From Tenacibaculum piscium (GTDB lineage Bacteria; Bacteroidota; Bacteroidia; Flavobacteriales; Flavobacteriaceae): a DNA stretch of 64,000 bases. The notes beneath the pieces were generated by a model that worked only from the letters and a program-made list of their open reading frames with translations, ran no database searches and was not told the DNA's origin. Where the stretch lies: assembly GCF_021390715.1 (NCBI RefSeq), contig NZ_JAJGWT010000001.1, positions 67,839-131,838 on the forward strand, read 5' to 3'. Shown here one piece after another: positions 34,433-46,400 of the stretch. The position numbers were made by a program, and so were the translations under genes. Every line of letters begins with the position of its first letter. The first letter of the stretch is position 1.

Positions 34433-34512
34433 GCGTTAGGGATTGCAACGGCATCCTTTTTATTTTTCTTCAAAATAAAAAGATATAGTGGAAAGCCCGC
34501 TCGAACGCCCTA
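34433..34512. repeat. Intergenic repeat, family C, abutting the trpE stop codon
   Basis: GCGTTAGGGATTGCAACGGC, a TTTTTATTTT/AAAATAAAAA hairpin, AGATATAGTGGAAAGCCCGC and CGAACGCCCTAA. Ends are inverted (TTAGGG/CCCTAA). The word GGATTG...GGCATCC...AAGATAT...GAAAGCCCG matches a repeat I recall as widespread in Flavobacteriaceae genomes. It overlaps the trpE TAG (34510-34512). Confidence 0.6.
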
Positions 34513-35910
34513 AATATTTTCCGCTAAAATCAAGGCTTTTTTCAAGGCCGCTAATTTATTATTTACCTCTTGCAATTCTTTTTCTTCATCAGAATGAATT
34601 ACAATTCCCGCGCCCGCCTGATAATACAACCTATTATTTTTACTGACAAATGAACGAATCGCAATCGCTAAATTTACAGAACCGTCTAAACCGATAATTC
34701 CAACTGCACCGCCATAAAAACCACGAGATTGATTTTCATAGGTATCGATTAATTGCATCGCTTTATATTTTGGAGCGCCACTTAAAGTTCCTGCGGGAAA
34801 AGTTGCACCGACAATTTCAATCGGATTTCCTTTAATTTCGCCTCTTACGGTAGAAACCAAGTGAATTACGTGGCTAAAATATTGCACTTCTTTAAACACC
34901 TCAACTTTTACATTATTCGCGTGTTTGCTTAAATCGTTTCGTGCTAAATCGACTAACATTACGTGTTCCGCCGTTTCTTTTTTATCTTCGGATAATTTTT
35001 TTCCAAGCTTAATATCTTGCGCCATATCGCCAGTTCTTCTGAAAGTTCCTGCTATTGGATTGATAATCGCTTTTCCTTCGCTAATTTTAATTTGTGCTTC
35101 TGGTGAAGATCCCATTAATTTAAACGAACCATAATCGAAATAAAATAAATATGGCGATGGATTTATCGAACGCAATGCTCTATACACATTAAATTCATCT
35201 CCTTTAAATTTTTGTTGAAATTGGCGTGATAAAACCAATTGAAAAACATCGCCTCTTTTACAATGAGCTTTTGCTTTTACAACATATTCTTTAAAATCTT
35301 CGTTGGTGCAATTAGAAGTTTCTTGTCCATCGATTTCAAATTTTTGAGTGTTGAAAGTTTGGGCTTCAATGATGGTTTCTATTGCTGAAATTCTTGATTC
35401 AGTTCCTGCTTCTACGTTTTCAATAATCATCATTTCATCATTAAAATGATTGATGGCGATTATAAATCTGTAAAAACTATACTGCATTAAAGGTATTTTT
35501 GACGGTGCATCTTTTACATTTAATACGATATTTTCAAAATATTGAACGCTATCATACGTTGAATATCCGTATAATCCGTTGAACGATTTTAAAGCAGAAT
35601 CACAATCTAAATTGATTGATTTTGAAAATTTATCAAACAAGTTATAAAAATTAGTATCCTTTTTATCAATCGCATTTTTTTCGATAATATTTCCTTGCCT
35701 AGAAACAATAAAATCATGATTTTCTACTTTCATCGTTAGCACAGGTTCGATAGCAATAAAAGAAAAACTTTCTTCTTTACTATGATAATCGGAACTTTCT
35801 AACAATAAAGTATTTGCATATTTATCTCTAAATCGTAAATACAAACCTACTGGAGTAATTGTATCTGAAATTCGTTTTTTACTGACTGTTTTGAATGTCG
35901 TTTTATTCAT
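34510..35910 (-). CDS. trpE: Anthranilate synthase component I
   Basis: 466 residues. Makes anthranilate from chorismate with ammonia from TrpG. NTLLLESSDYHSKEESFSF (about 34-52) is the LLES feedback site that binds tryptophan, so allosteric inhibition is expected. Catalytic chorismate domain: FQLVLSRQF, GSSPEAQIKI, NPIAGTFRRTGD, EHVMLVDLARNDLSK, FPAGTLSGAPKYKAMQLID and GFYGGAVGIIGLDGS. PabB and isochorismate synthases lack this combination. First structural gene behind an attenuator leader (35935-36058). Confidence 0.94.
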   Translation of the reverse strand: MNKTTFKTVSKKRISDTITPVGLYLRFRDKYANTLLLESSDYHSKEESFSFIAIEPVLTMKVENHDFIVSRQGNIIEKNAIDKKDTNFYNLFDKFSKSINLDCDSALKSFNGLYGYSTYDSVQYFENIVLNVKDAPSKIPLMQYSFYRFIIAINHFNDEMMIIENVEAGTESRISAIETIIEAQTFNTQKFEIDGQETSNCTNEDFKEYVVKAKAHCKRGDVFQLVLSRQFQQKFKGDEFNVYRALRSINPSPYLFYFDYGSFKLMGSSPEAQIKISEGKAIINPIAGTFRRTGDMAQDIKLGKKLSEDKKETAEHVMLVDLARNDLSKHANNVKVEVFKEVQYFSHVIHLVSTVRGEIKGNPIEIVGATFPAGTLSGAPKYKAMQLIDTYENQSRGFYGGAVGIIGLDGSVNLAIAIRSFVSKNNRLYYQAGAGIVIHSDEEKELQEVNNKLAALKKALILAENI

Positions 35911-35934
35911 TTTAATTTTATTATTAAAAACAAA

Positions 35935-35960
35935 AAAGGCTTATCGTGAGATAAGCCTTT
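35935..35960 (-). terminator. trp attenuator terminator
   Basis: On the minus strand AAAGGCTTAT, loop CTCACG, ATAAGCCTTT then a run of T. It lies between the Trp leader peptide and trpE. CTCAC in its loop can pair with GTGAG just after the leader stop codon (about 35988-35992), a possible antiterminator contact. Confidence 0.85.
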
Positions 35961-35995
35961 TCTTTATATAATATAACATATAGGTTTCCGCTCAC

Positions 35996-36043
35996 TTATT
36001 TATTAAGAGAGTTCCACCACCATATGTTGTTTTGTTTCATCAT
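35996..36043 (-). CDS. trpL: Trp leader peptide with three consecutive Trp codons
   Basis: Sixteen codons including stop: MMKQNNIWWWNSLNK. Trp codons TGG-TGG-TGG at 36014-36022. In a 15-residue peptide placed between a promoter box and an intrinsic terminator in front of trpE, this is a ribosome-stalling attenuation leader: low charged tRNA-Trp stalls the ribosome and favours read-through. Start could be the first or second ATG (36043 or 36040). The promoter box ends 8 bases upstream, so the leader mRNA is nearly leaderless. Confidence 0.9.
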   Translation of the reverse strand: MMKQNNIWWWNSLNK

Positions 36044-36050
36044 TGTGATA

Positions 36051-36058
36051 CAAATATA
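36051..36058 (-). promoter_or_regulatory. -7 box of the trp operon
   Basis: Minus strand TATATTTG, exact TAnnTTTG, immediately before the leader peptide. The rest of the 379-base spacer up to asnB is A/T-rich, with direct AACAAATTATTGTTT words near 36178-36220. Confidence 0.65.
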
Positions 36059-36289
36059 TGAAAGTTATTTTAATAATTTATTTTCTTCTTTAAATTATTA
36101 CAATTTTTATCTAAAATGATAAAAAACATCTAAAACAACTAAAAATAGTTTTTAAAATTACAATAAATAACCAAAAAACAAATTATTGTTTCAATATGTA
36201 ATCAAAAAACAAATTATTGTTTATAAAAACAAACCTTTATCTGATATTTGCATCATAAATAAGAACAAGAAAATTAAAAATATAAAGTT

Positions 36290-37954
36290 ATGTGTGGAAT
36301 TGTATGTGCGTTTGATTTAAAACAACCTTCGGATAGTTTACGACCTCAAGTTTTAGAAATGGCTAAAAAAATCAGACATCGTGGACCAGATTGGAGTGGT
36401 GTTTATAGCGATGACAAAGTAATTATGGCGCACGAAAGATTGGCAATTGTAGATCCTGCTTCTGGGCAACAGCCTTTATTTAGTGCTGATAAAAAACTCA
36501 TTTTAGCAGCAAACGGCGAAATATACAACCACAGAGAATTAGCTAAAAATCTTACAACTTCGTACGAATTTCAAACCGCTTCCGATTGTGAAGTAATTTT
36601 AGCACTTTACAAAGAAAAAGGCGTTGATTTTTTAGATGATTTAAACGGAATTTTCGGTTTCGCTTTGTACGATGTTGAAAAAGATGAATATTTTATCGCC
36701 CGTGATCACATGGGAATTATTCCTTTATATATCGGTTGGGATCAGAATGGAACTTTTTATGTTGCTTCTGAATTAAAAGCTTTGGAAGGAGTTTGTGCGA
36801 AAATCGAATTATTTCCTCCAGGACATTATATGTCGAGCAAAGATGGAAAATTTGTGCAATGGTACAAAAGAGATTGGGAAGATTATCAAGCCGTAAAAGA
36901 CAACGAAACGAGTATTTCCGAAGTAAAAGAAGCTTTAGAAGCAGCAGTTCACAGACAATTAATGAGTGATGTTCCTTACGGAGTTTTACTTTCTGGAGGA
37001 TTAGATTCTTCTGTTATTTCTGCAATTGCGAAGAAATATTCACAAAAAAGAATTGAATCTGATGATACCTCAGCAGCTTGGTATCCGCAGTTACATTCTT
37101 TTTCTGTCGGTTTAGAAGGTTCGCCCGATTTGGCTGCCGCAAAAAAAGTTGCCGACCATATCGGAACGGTTCATCATGAAATAAAATTTACCATTCAAGA
37201 AGGTTTAGATGCGATTAAAGATGTTATTTACAACATCGAAACCTACGATATTACTACCATTCGTTCTTCTACGCCAATGTATTTAATGGCACGTGTTATA
37301 AAGTCAATGGGTGTTAAAATGGTATTATCTGGCGAAGGAGCTGATGAACTTTTTGGAGGATATTTATACTTTCATAAAGCACCAAACGCACAAGAATTTC
37401 ACGAAGAAACTGTGCGTAAATTAGAAAAATTACACATGTACGATTGTTTAAGAGCCAACAAAAGTTTAATGGCTTGGGGAATTGAAGGACGTGTGCCATT
37501 TTTAGATAAAGAATTTATGGATGTTGCAATGCGCATCAATCCGCAGGATAAAATGATTAACGGTGAACGCATGGAAAAATGGGTAATTCGTAAAGCTTTT
37601 GAAGATATGTTACCTGAAAGTGTTGCTTGGCGACAAAAAGAACAATTTTCTGACGGCGTTGGTTATGATTGGATTGATACTTTAAAAGAAGTTGTTGATA
37701 AAGAAGTTACGGATGAACAATTAGCAAATGCTAAATTCAGATTCCCAATTCAAACGCCAACTAACAAAGAGGAATTTTATTATAGAACTATTTTTGAAGA
37801 GCATTTTCCTAGTGATACTGCGGCATTAAGTGTTCCACAAGAAGCGAGTGTTGCTTGTAGTACCGCTATTGCTTTAGAATGGGATGAAGCTTTTAAAAAT
37901 ATGAACGAACCTTCTGGAAGAGCAATTGCTAATGTTCACGACGATTCTTACTAA
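36290..37954 (+). CDS. asnB: Asparagine synthase B (glutamine-hydrolysing)
   Basis: 554 residues. ATP-dependent amidation of aspartate. N-terminal Ntn amidotransferase begins directly with MCGIV, so Cys2 becomes the nucleophile after Met removal; RHRGPDWSG and AANGEIYNH bind glutamine. The synthetase domain has the PP-loop LLSGGLDSSVIS (about 232-243) and VLSGEGADELFGGY. Length and motifs match the E. coli AsnB type. A box GATATTTG near 36244 is one base off the promoter consensus. Followed by a strong terminator. It sits beside two glutamine-using or glutamine-making blocks (trp, glutamine synthetases) but is separately transcribed. Confidence 0.93.
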   Translation: MCGIVCAFDLKQPSDSLRPQVLEMAKKIRHRGPDWSGVYSDDKVIMAHERLAIVDPASGQQPLFSADKKLILAANGEIYNHRELAKNLTTSYEFQTASDCEVILALYKEKGVDFLDDLNGIFGFALYDVEKDEYFIARDHMGIIPLYIGWDQNGTFYVASELKALEGVCAKIELFPPGHYMSSKDGKFVQWYKRDWEDYQAVKDNETSISEVKEALEAAVHRQLMSDVPYGVLLSGGLDSSVISAIAKKYSQKRIESDDTSAAWYPQLHSFSVGLEGSPDLAAAKKVADHIGTVHHEIKFTIQEGLDAIKDVIYNIETYDITTIRSSTPMYLMARVIKSMGVKMVLSGEGADELFGGYLYFHKAPNAQEFHEETVRKLEKLHMYDCLRANKSLMAWGIEGRVPFLDKEFMDVAMRINPQDKMINGERMEKWVIRKAFEDMLPESVAWRQKEQFSDGVGYDWIDTLKEVVDKEVTDEQLANAKFRFPIQTPTNKEEFYYRTIFEEHFPSDTAALSVPQEASVACSTAIALEWDEAFKNMNEPSGRAIANVHDDSY

Positions 37955-37975
37955 AAAAAATAATTTTAAATATTT

Positions 37976-38001
37976 AAAACCTCGCTTTTGCGAGGTTTTT
38001 T
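37976..38001 (+). terminator. Terminator after asnB
   Basis: AAAACCTCGC, TTTT loop, GCGAGGTTTTTTT. Confidence 0.9.
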
Positions 38002-38152
38002 TATTATTAATTAATTTTATCATCTTAAAAAAACAAAAAAAACCTAAATAAAGAATTTTAAATACATTTTAAGACACTTTTAAAATATCAGCAAATATTT
38101 TGATTTTTAAACATCAATAACTAAAAAGCTTTAAAATATTTTGAAATAATTG

Positions 38153-38160
38153 TATTTTTG
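38153..38160 (+). promoter_or_regulatory. -7 box for gyrB
   Basis: TATTTTTG, exact TAnnTTTG, 93 bases before the gyrB ATG, leaving an untranslated leader of roughly 85 bases. The rest of the 299-base spacer is A/T-rich and featureless. Confidence 0.55.
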
Positions 38161-38241
38161 TAAAAGCTGTTTTTTTATCCGCAGAAAAAAATTTAATAGT
38201 TTTTTTGTGATAAAAACAGTAAAAAAACAAAAATTAATTAA

Positions 38242-40191
<1,950 letters not shown>

Positions 40192-40273
40192 TATTTTATC
40201 TTTTTTAAAGAAAAGATTTTTATATTAACTTTTTATTGAGTTTCTATTAAATCTTCATTAAGAAATAAAATTT

Positions 40274-40306
40274 AAAAAGCTCCGTCTTATAAGACGGAGC
40301 TTTTTT
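40274..40306 (+). terminator. Terminator after gyrB
   Basis: AAAAAGCTCCGTCTTAT followed by its complement AAGACGGAGCTTTTTT; nearly continuous palindrome. Confidence 0.9.
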
Positions 40307-40338
40307 GATACATTTGTTTAAAAATTAAATCTAGTAAA

Positions 40339-41382
40339 ATGAAAAAAATCCCCCTAGTTATATTGGCTATTTTTAGCATAATAGGTACTATAAAAGCACA
40401 AGAATTAGAAACCATTCTTTTAGCAAAAAAAGATGCTGAAAAGTTAACAGAAGCCTATATCAGTCCTGCTATGAAAGGGTTAATATATAGTATGAATAAT
40501 GGCTGGTATCACACAGCGAAAGTCCATAAAAAATTTGGTTTTGATATTACCATCGGTGCAAATGCCTCTCTTGTGCCTTCAAAAGATGAAGTTTTTAATC
40601 TTACAACCTTAAATTTATCAAAAAATACAACCGTTGTAAATGGCGTAACTTCTTCTTCAACAGTGGCAGGAAGTAAAGAGAACGCTCTTGCTAAACTAAA
40701 ATATGAAACAACTATAAAAGGTCAAAAAGTAAGTGCTAAATTTACACTTCCAGAAGGAATTAAAGAAGATTTACCAATAAGTGCTATTCCTGCACCTGCC
40801 GTTCAAATAGGCGTAGGATTACCCTTTAAATTAGAAGCTATCGTACGTTATATTCCTGAAGTAGGTTCCGATGAAGTGAAAGGAAACTTACTTGGTTTCG
40901 GTTTGAAAAAAGAAATTACAAGCCTGTTTGGACCTATGGAAAAAACACCATTACATGTTTCCATAGTAGCGGGTTACACCAAAATGACTGTTGATTATAG
41001 TATGGATATTATCAATGAAAATATAAGAGCCACAAATGCCATTACTGAATTTCAATTAAACAGTTATACAGTTCAAGCAATTGCCTCTATTAACTTTCCA
41101 TTTATCAATTTTTATGGTGGAGCAGGTTACAACGGCGGAACAACCAAATTAAAAATAAAAGCAGATACCGATTTTATTGCAAGCTATCAATTAGAAAATT
41201 TTCCAGCAATAAATGTCGAAGAAAACTTAGGGAAAAATCCAGTATCATTAAATCAAAAAACAAACGGATTTAATGCTACTATCGGAACTCGCTTAAGTTT
41301 AGGATTCTTTAAAATATTTGGAAGTTATACGCTACAAGAATACAATACTGTAAATGCTGGAATTGCATTTAGTTTTAGATAA
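40339..41382 (+). CDS. DUF6588 outer-membrane-barrel-like protein
   Basis: 347 residues. Cleavable signal peptide (MKKIPLVILAIFSIIGTIKAQ). The mature part begins LETILLAKKDAEKLTEAYISPAMKGLIYSMNNGWY, a start typical of the Bacteroidota DUF6588 family, then alternating strands and a terminal F-R (IAFSFR). The strands VQIGVGLPFKLEAIVRYIPEV, LHVSIVAGYTKMTVDYSM and FFKIFGSYTLQEYNTVNAGIAF suggest an outer-membrane barrel. Role unknown. Single gene with terminators on both sides. Confidence 0.75.
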   Translation: MKKIPLVILAIFSIIGTIKAQELETILLAKKDAEKLTEAYISPAMKGLIYSMNNGWYHTAKVHKKFGFDITIGANASLVPSKDEVFNLTTLNLSKNTTVVNGVTSSSTVAGSKENALAKLKYETTIKGQKVSAKFTLPEGIKEDLPISAIPAPAVQIGVGLPFKLEAIVRYIPEVGSDEVKGNLLGFGLKKEITSLFGPMEKTPLHVSIVAGYTKMTVDYSMDIINENIRATNAITEFQLNSYTVQAIASINFPFINFYGGAGYNGGTTKLKIKADTDFIASYQLENFPAINVEENLGKNPVSLNQKTNGFNATIGTRLSLGFFKIFGSYTLQEYNTVNAGIAFSFR

Positions 41383-41416
41383 AATCAACCTAAAAAAACA
41401 CCTAAAAAATTAGTAT

Positions 41417-41446
41417 AAAAGCCCGTTGAAATTTCAATGGGCTTTT
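41417..41446 (+). terminator. Terminator
   Basis: AAAAGCCCGTTGAA / TTTCAATGGGCTTTT with one mismatch. Confidence 0.8.
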
Positions 41447-41471
41447 ACTTTTATATCGATGTTCAAATCGT

Positions 41472-41479
41472 TATTTTTG
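41472..41479 (+). promoter_or_regulatory. -7 box for mdh
   Basis: TATTTTTG, exact TAnnTTTG, 38 bases before the mdh start. Confidence 0.6.
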
Positions 41480-41517
41480 TATAACTAAATTAATCATCAC
41501 AATTAAAATATAAAAAT

Positions 41518-42444
41518 ATGAAAGTAACAGTTGTAGGAGCAGGTGCTGTAGGGGCAAGTTGTGCAGAGTATATTGCTATTAAAAATTTCGCATCAGAAGT
41601 TGTATTAGTGGATATTAAAGAAGGTTTTGCAGAAGGGAAAGCAATGGATTTAATGCAAACAGCCTCTTTAAATGGTTTTGATACTAAAATTACTGGTACG
41701 ACTGGTGATTACAGTAAAACTGCGGGTTCTGATATTTGTGTAATTACCTCTGGTATTGCTCGTAAACCAGGAATGTCTCGTGATGAATTATTAGGAATTA
41801 ATGCAGGAATCGTAAAAATGGTTGCTACTAGTTTAGTGGAACAATCACCAAATACGATTATTATTGTAGTTTCGAATCCTATGGATACGATGACCTATTT
41901 AGTACACAAAGCGACTGGATTGGCTAAAAATAAAATTATAGGAATGGGTGGAGCCTTAGATTCTGCACGTTTTAAATATCGTTTAGCAGAAGCTTTAGGT
42001 GCGCCTATTTCTGATGTTGATGGAATGGTAATTGGTGGACATTCTGATAAAGGAATGCTTCCTTTAACGCGTTTAGCAACTCGTAATTCTGTACCTGTTT
42101 CTGAATTTTTATCAGAAGAAAGATTAGAAAAAGTATTGCAAGATACCAAAGTTGGTGGTGCTACTTTAACTGGTTTATTAGGAACTTCTGCTTGGTATGC
42201 ACCAGGAGCAGCAGTTTCAGGAATGGTACAAGCGATTGCTTGTGATACTAAAAAAATATTCCCTTGTTCAGCATTATTAGACGGTGAATTTGGTTTGTCT
42301 GATTTATGTATCGGAGTTCCTGTTGTTTTAGGAAAAGACGGAATTGAAAAAATCGTTGAAATTAATTTATCAGAAGCAGAAAAAGCAAATTTAGTTGCCT
42401 CTGCCGAAGCAGTAAAAAATAACAATGCTGCTTTAAACTTATAA
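41518..42444 (+). CDS. mdh: Malate dehydrogenase (NAD)
   Basis: 308 residues, the LDH-like MDH type. Oxidises malate to oxaloacetate in the TCA cycle. Rossmann loop VVGAGAVGASCAEYIA (about 5-20) with acidic DIK after strand 2 for NAD; ITSGIARKPGMSRDELL is the mobile active-site loop with the substrate Arg pair; VVSNPMDTMTYL; catalytic His in MVIGGHSDKGMLPLTR. The Arg at the specificity position in ARKPGMSR marks malate rather than lactate. Monocistronic. Confidence 0.93.
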   Translation: MKVTVVGAGAVGASCAEYIAIKNFASEVVLVDIKEGFAEGKAMDLMQTASLNGFDTKITGTTGDYSKTAGSDICVITSGIARKPGMSRDELLGINAGIVKMVATSLVEQSPNTIIIVVSNPMDTMTYLVHKATGLAKNKIIGMGGALDSARFKYRLAEALGAPISDVDGMVIGGHSDKGMLPLTRLATRNSVPVSEFLSEERLEKVLQDTKVGGATLTGLLGTSAWYAPGAAVSGMVQAIACDTKKIFPCSALLDGEFGLSDLCIGVPVVLGKDGIEKIVEINLSEAEKANLVASAEAVKNNNAALNL

Positions 42445-42476
42445 AAAATAATTCTTTACTATTTTTTAAAGCGATA

Positions 42477-42511
42477 AAAAAACCCGTATAATTTTAATTA
42501 TACGGGTTTTT
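42477..42511. terminator. Bidirectional terminator between mdh and ftsE
   Basis: AAAAACCCGTATAATT / AATTATACGGGTTTTT, usable by both convergent genes. Confidence 0.88.
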
Positions 42512-42556
42512 ATTTTTGATGTTATTTTAATATAAAAGCACTCAAATTAATAAAAG

Positions 42557-43237
42557 TTAAACCGATTGCTGTACTTCAAAAAGTTCGCCATCTTCACATT
42601 TTAATGTTTTTTGCTTAAACTTCACAATTAATTGATAATCATGTGTTGCCATTAAAATTGTTTTCCCGCTTTTATGAATTTCATTTAATAATTCCATGAC
42701 TTCTAACGATGTTTTCGGATCTAAATTTCCTGTTGGCTCATCAGCTAAAATTAATTCAGGATCGTTTAATAAAGCCCGAGCAATCGCAATTCGTTGTTGC
42801 TCCCCTCCCGATAATTCAAACGTGTTTTTATAGCATTCTTCTTGCATGCCAACTTTACCCAACACTTCGTGAATTTTATTTTCAATCTCAACTTTATCTT
42901 TCCAGCCAGTTGCTTTTAAAACAAATTCTAAATTTTTAAACACATTTCTATCATTTAAAAGCTTAAAATCCTGAAAAACAATACCTAATTTTCTTCTTAA
43001 AAAAGGAATGTCATTTTGTTTGGTTGCTGTTAAATCGAATCCTACAATTTCTCCGACACCTTCTTGTAATGGTAAATCGCCATATAGCGTTTTTAATAAA
43101 CTGCTTTTTCCACTTCCTGTTTTTCCTATCAGATAATAAAAATCCCCTTTATGTAAACTAAAATTAACGTTTGATAATACGAGCGTATCTTGCTGATAAA
43201 TATCGGCATTTTCAAGATGTAAAACAGGTTTTTCCAT
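42557..43237 (-). CDS. ftsE: Cell-division ABC ATPase FtsE
   Basis: 226 residues, an ABC ATPase: Walker A LIGKTGSGKSSLLKTLYG, Q-loop VFQDFKLL, signature LSGGEQQRIAIARALL, Walker B ELILADEPTGNLD, switch His MATHDYQ. FtsE with membrane partner FtsX controls peptidoglycan hydrolases at the septum. No ftsX adjoins it, a common arrangement in Bacteroidota. LolD-like ATPases look similar, but the VFQDFKLLNDRNVFKNLEF segment is characteristic of FtsE. Preceded by a minus-strand -7 box (43277-43284). Confidence 0.83.
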   Translation of the reverse strand: MEKPVLHLENADIYQQDTLVLSNVNFSLHKGDFYYLIGKTGSGKSSLLKTLYGDLPLQEGVGEIVGFDLTATKQNDIPFLRRKLGIVFQDFKLLNDRNVFKNLEFVLKATGWKDKVEIENKIHEVLGKVGMQEECYKNTFELSGGEQQRIAIARALLNDPELILADEPTGNLDPKTSLEVMELLNEIHKSGKTILMATHDYQLIVKFKQKTLKCEDGELFEVQQSV

Positions 43238-43276
43238 TTTTTATATATCGTTAATTTGATTTAATTCGAGTTGTTA

Positions 43277-43284
43277 CAAAGCTA
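43277..43284 (-). promoter_or_regulatory. -7 box for ftsE
   Basis: Minus strand TAGCTTTG, exact TAnnTTTG, 40 bases upstream of ftsE. Confidence 0.5.
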
Positions 43285-43315
43285 AAATTTTATTACTTAA
43301 TTCTAGAACATTTCT

Positions 43316-43323
43316 TACTTTTG
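43316..43323 (+). promoter_or_regulatory. -7 box for the TPR gene
   Basis: TACTTTTG, exact TAnnTTTG, 85 bases before the ATG at 43408. Confidence 0.5.
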
Positions 43324-43407
43324 ATGTATATTTTAACACATCGTTTACCAACAAAAATAAAAAAAGAACGTTATAGTTCTTATAATTAAAATAGATAATT
43401 AAAAAAC

Positions 43408-46400
43408 ATGAGATTTATTTATTCAAAAAAAAGCTATTATCTATTATTTTTAATAGCATTTTCTACTATTTCAACTACGATAATAGCACAAGAATCGGAA
43501 CTAAATATTGGGGTAAAATCCAAGTATTATCAAGCGATAAAACTGTATAACAATAAGGCATATGGTGCCGCACAAGCCTTATTCAAAGAGGTTTATAAAA
43601 ATTCTGAATCCCATAAAAATATAAAAGCCGATGCCCATTATTACGATGCCATGTGTGCCATCAAACAAGGACAAGATGATGCCAATGAAAAAGTGTTGGC
43701 ATTTGTAAGAAATTATCCGCAGAACAATAAAAAAGAAAAGGCTTTTTTAAATGTCGGAAACCATTATTTTGCCAACAGAAAAGCCGCACACGCCTTAAAA
43801 TGGTATCAAAAAGTAACCATAAATCAATTAAATAAACCAGAAAGAGATGAATTAAATTATAAAATGGGCTATGCACTACTGGTTTCTAATTATCTAAAGG
43901 ATGCAAAAGAACATTTTAAAACCTTATTAGGAAGTTCTGTTTATGGAAACGATGCCCGATATTATTTCGGATATATCGCCTATAAACAAGAAAATTTTGG
44001 CGAAGCTGAAGATAATTTAAGCCAATTAGCAAACGATGCAACCTACAAAGCAAAAGCAAATTATTATATTTTAGATATCAGCTTTAAAGCAGGACGCTTT
44101 GATAAATCAATAAAAATTGGAGAACAACTGTTAACAGCATTAAAAGAATCAAAGAAAAATAAAAAAGAGGAAAAAGAAATTTCTCAAATCTCTAAAATAG
44201 TAGGAGAAAGTTATTTTAATCTGAAAAAATATGAGGCTTCTATTCCCTATTTAAAAGCCTACAAAGGTACAAACGGAAAATGGAAAAACACCGATTATTA
44301 TTATTTAGGATATGCCTATTATCAGCAAAAAAACTACGAAGAAGCCATTAATAATTTTAATAAAATTATTGATGGAAGCAACAAAGTAGCACAAAATGCG
44401 TACTATCATTTAGGCGAATGTTATTTGGAATCGCAGAAAAAAATGGAAGCCTTAAACGCTTTTAAAAATGCCAGCGAAATGGATTTCGATGCCAAAATAA
44501 CCGAAAGTGCTTGGCTAAATTATGCCAAATTAAGCTACGAATTAGGAAATCCTTATCAAAGTGTTCCCGAAGTTTTAAAAGGGTTTTTAGCTAAATATCC
44601 AAACAATACCAACGCCAACGAAATTAGCGATTTGCTAATTACCTCCTTCTTATACCAACAAGATTATCAAGGTGCATTAACATATTTGAAAAACTCTAAA
44701 TCAGCAAAAAATAAAAATCTTGTCAACGAAATTTCTTTGTACAGAGGAATTCAATTATTTAATGAAAATAAACTGCTCGAAGCAACACCACATTTTGAAA
44801 AAGCAACCCTATCAATAAACGAAATTACTCGTAATAAAAGTATTTTTTGGCTTGCGGAAACTGATTATACTATCGGAAATTATCAAAATGCCCTGAACCA
44901 CTTTTTACAAATCTCCAATACAGATTTTAAAGAAGCTGAAAAATTACCGTATCATATTGCCTACACCTATTTTAAACTGAAAAATTATCAAAAATCAGCC
45001 GAATATTTCCAGCAATTTTTAAATACAAAATTAAATGATAACAACTTAAATGATGACGCTTCTAACCGATTAGGAGATTCTTTTTATGCCTCTAATAAAT
45101 TTTCAGAAGCGATTAATTCGTATCAAAAAGTAATTGAACAAGGAGGCGTTGGTGCAGATTATGCCCAATATCAAACAGCGATGAGTTACGGTTTTATGGG
45201 GAAAAATACCCAGAAAATTATCGCCTTTAAAACACTTGAAAATCAATATCCTGATTCTCAATTACAAGATGATGCCCTGTTTCAATTAGCAACCACTTAC
45301 ACAACGGTAAACAACACCCAAAAAGCTCAAAAAACATACGAAAATTTATTAGCAAAATATCCAAATAGTAATTATGTTCCCAATGTACTTTTGCGTCAAG
45401 GATTATTATATAATAATCAAAATGATAAGCAAAAAGCATTACAGAAATATAAAGAAGTCGTTGCAAAACACCCAAATTCGAAAGAAGCAAAACAAGCCGT
45501 TAGCAACGTGAAAAATGTATATATCGACCTAGGAAAAGTAGATGAATACGCCACTTGGGTTAAAAATGTACTCTTTATAAATGTTACCGATGCCGACCTC
45601 GATAACGCAACCTATCAATCGGCTGAAAATAAATTCCTTGAAAATAAAAACCAAAAAGCAATTATCGGTTTTAAAAAATATTTAACCGCTTTTCCAGCTG
45701 GAATACACGCCTTAAATGCACACTTTTATCTCGCCGAAGCTTATAATAATACCCATCAATTTAAAAGTGCAATCCCTAATTATAGCTATGTAATTCAACA
45801 AGAAAAAAGCGAATTTACCGAAATTGCACTCACTAAACTTGCCAAAATATATCTGGAAAAAGAAGACTGGAATAACGGAATTACAATCCTCGAAAAATTA
45901 GAGAAATCAGCCAATTATCCGCAAAATATTATTTTTGCACAAAGCAATTTGATGAAAGGATATTATCAAAAAGAAAACTATAACAATGCAATTTCATACG
46001 CAGAAAAAGTATTAGCAACCGATAAAGTAGCCACAAATATTACCGAAGATGCTAAAATAATTATCGCACGCTCCGCCTTTAAAACAAACGATTTTGTAAC
46101 CGCTGAAGAATATTTTTACGAAGTAAGCAGAAAAGCAACAGGAGAATTAAAAGCAGAAAGCCTATACTATAACGCCTTCTTTTTAAATGAAAATAAAGAA
46201 TATCAAGCGTCTAATAAAGCCGTGCAAAACTTAATCGCCAATTATTCTTCCTATAAATATTGGGGCGTGAAAAGTTATATTATCATGGCAAAAAATTATA
46301 ACGCACTAAATGATGCCTATCAAGCAACCTATATCTTAGAAAATATTATCAAAAATTTTACCGAACATAAAGATATTACCGAAGAAGCAACTAGCGAACT

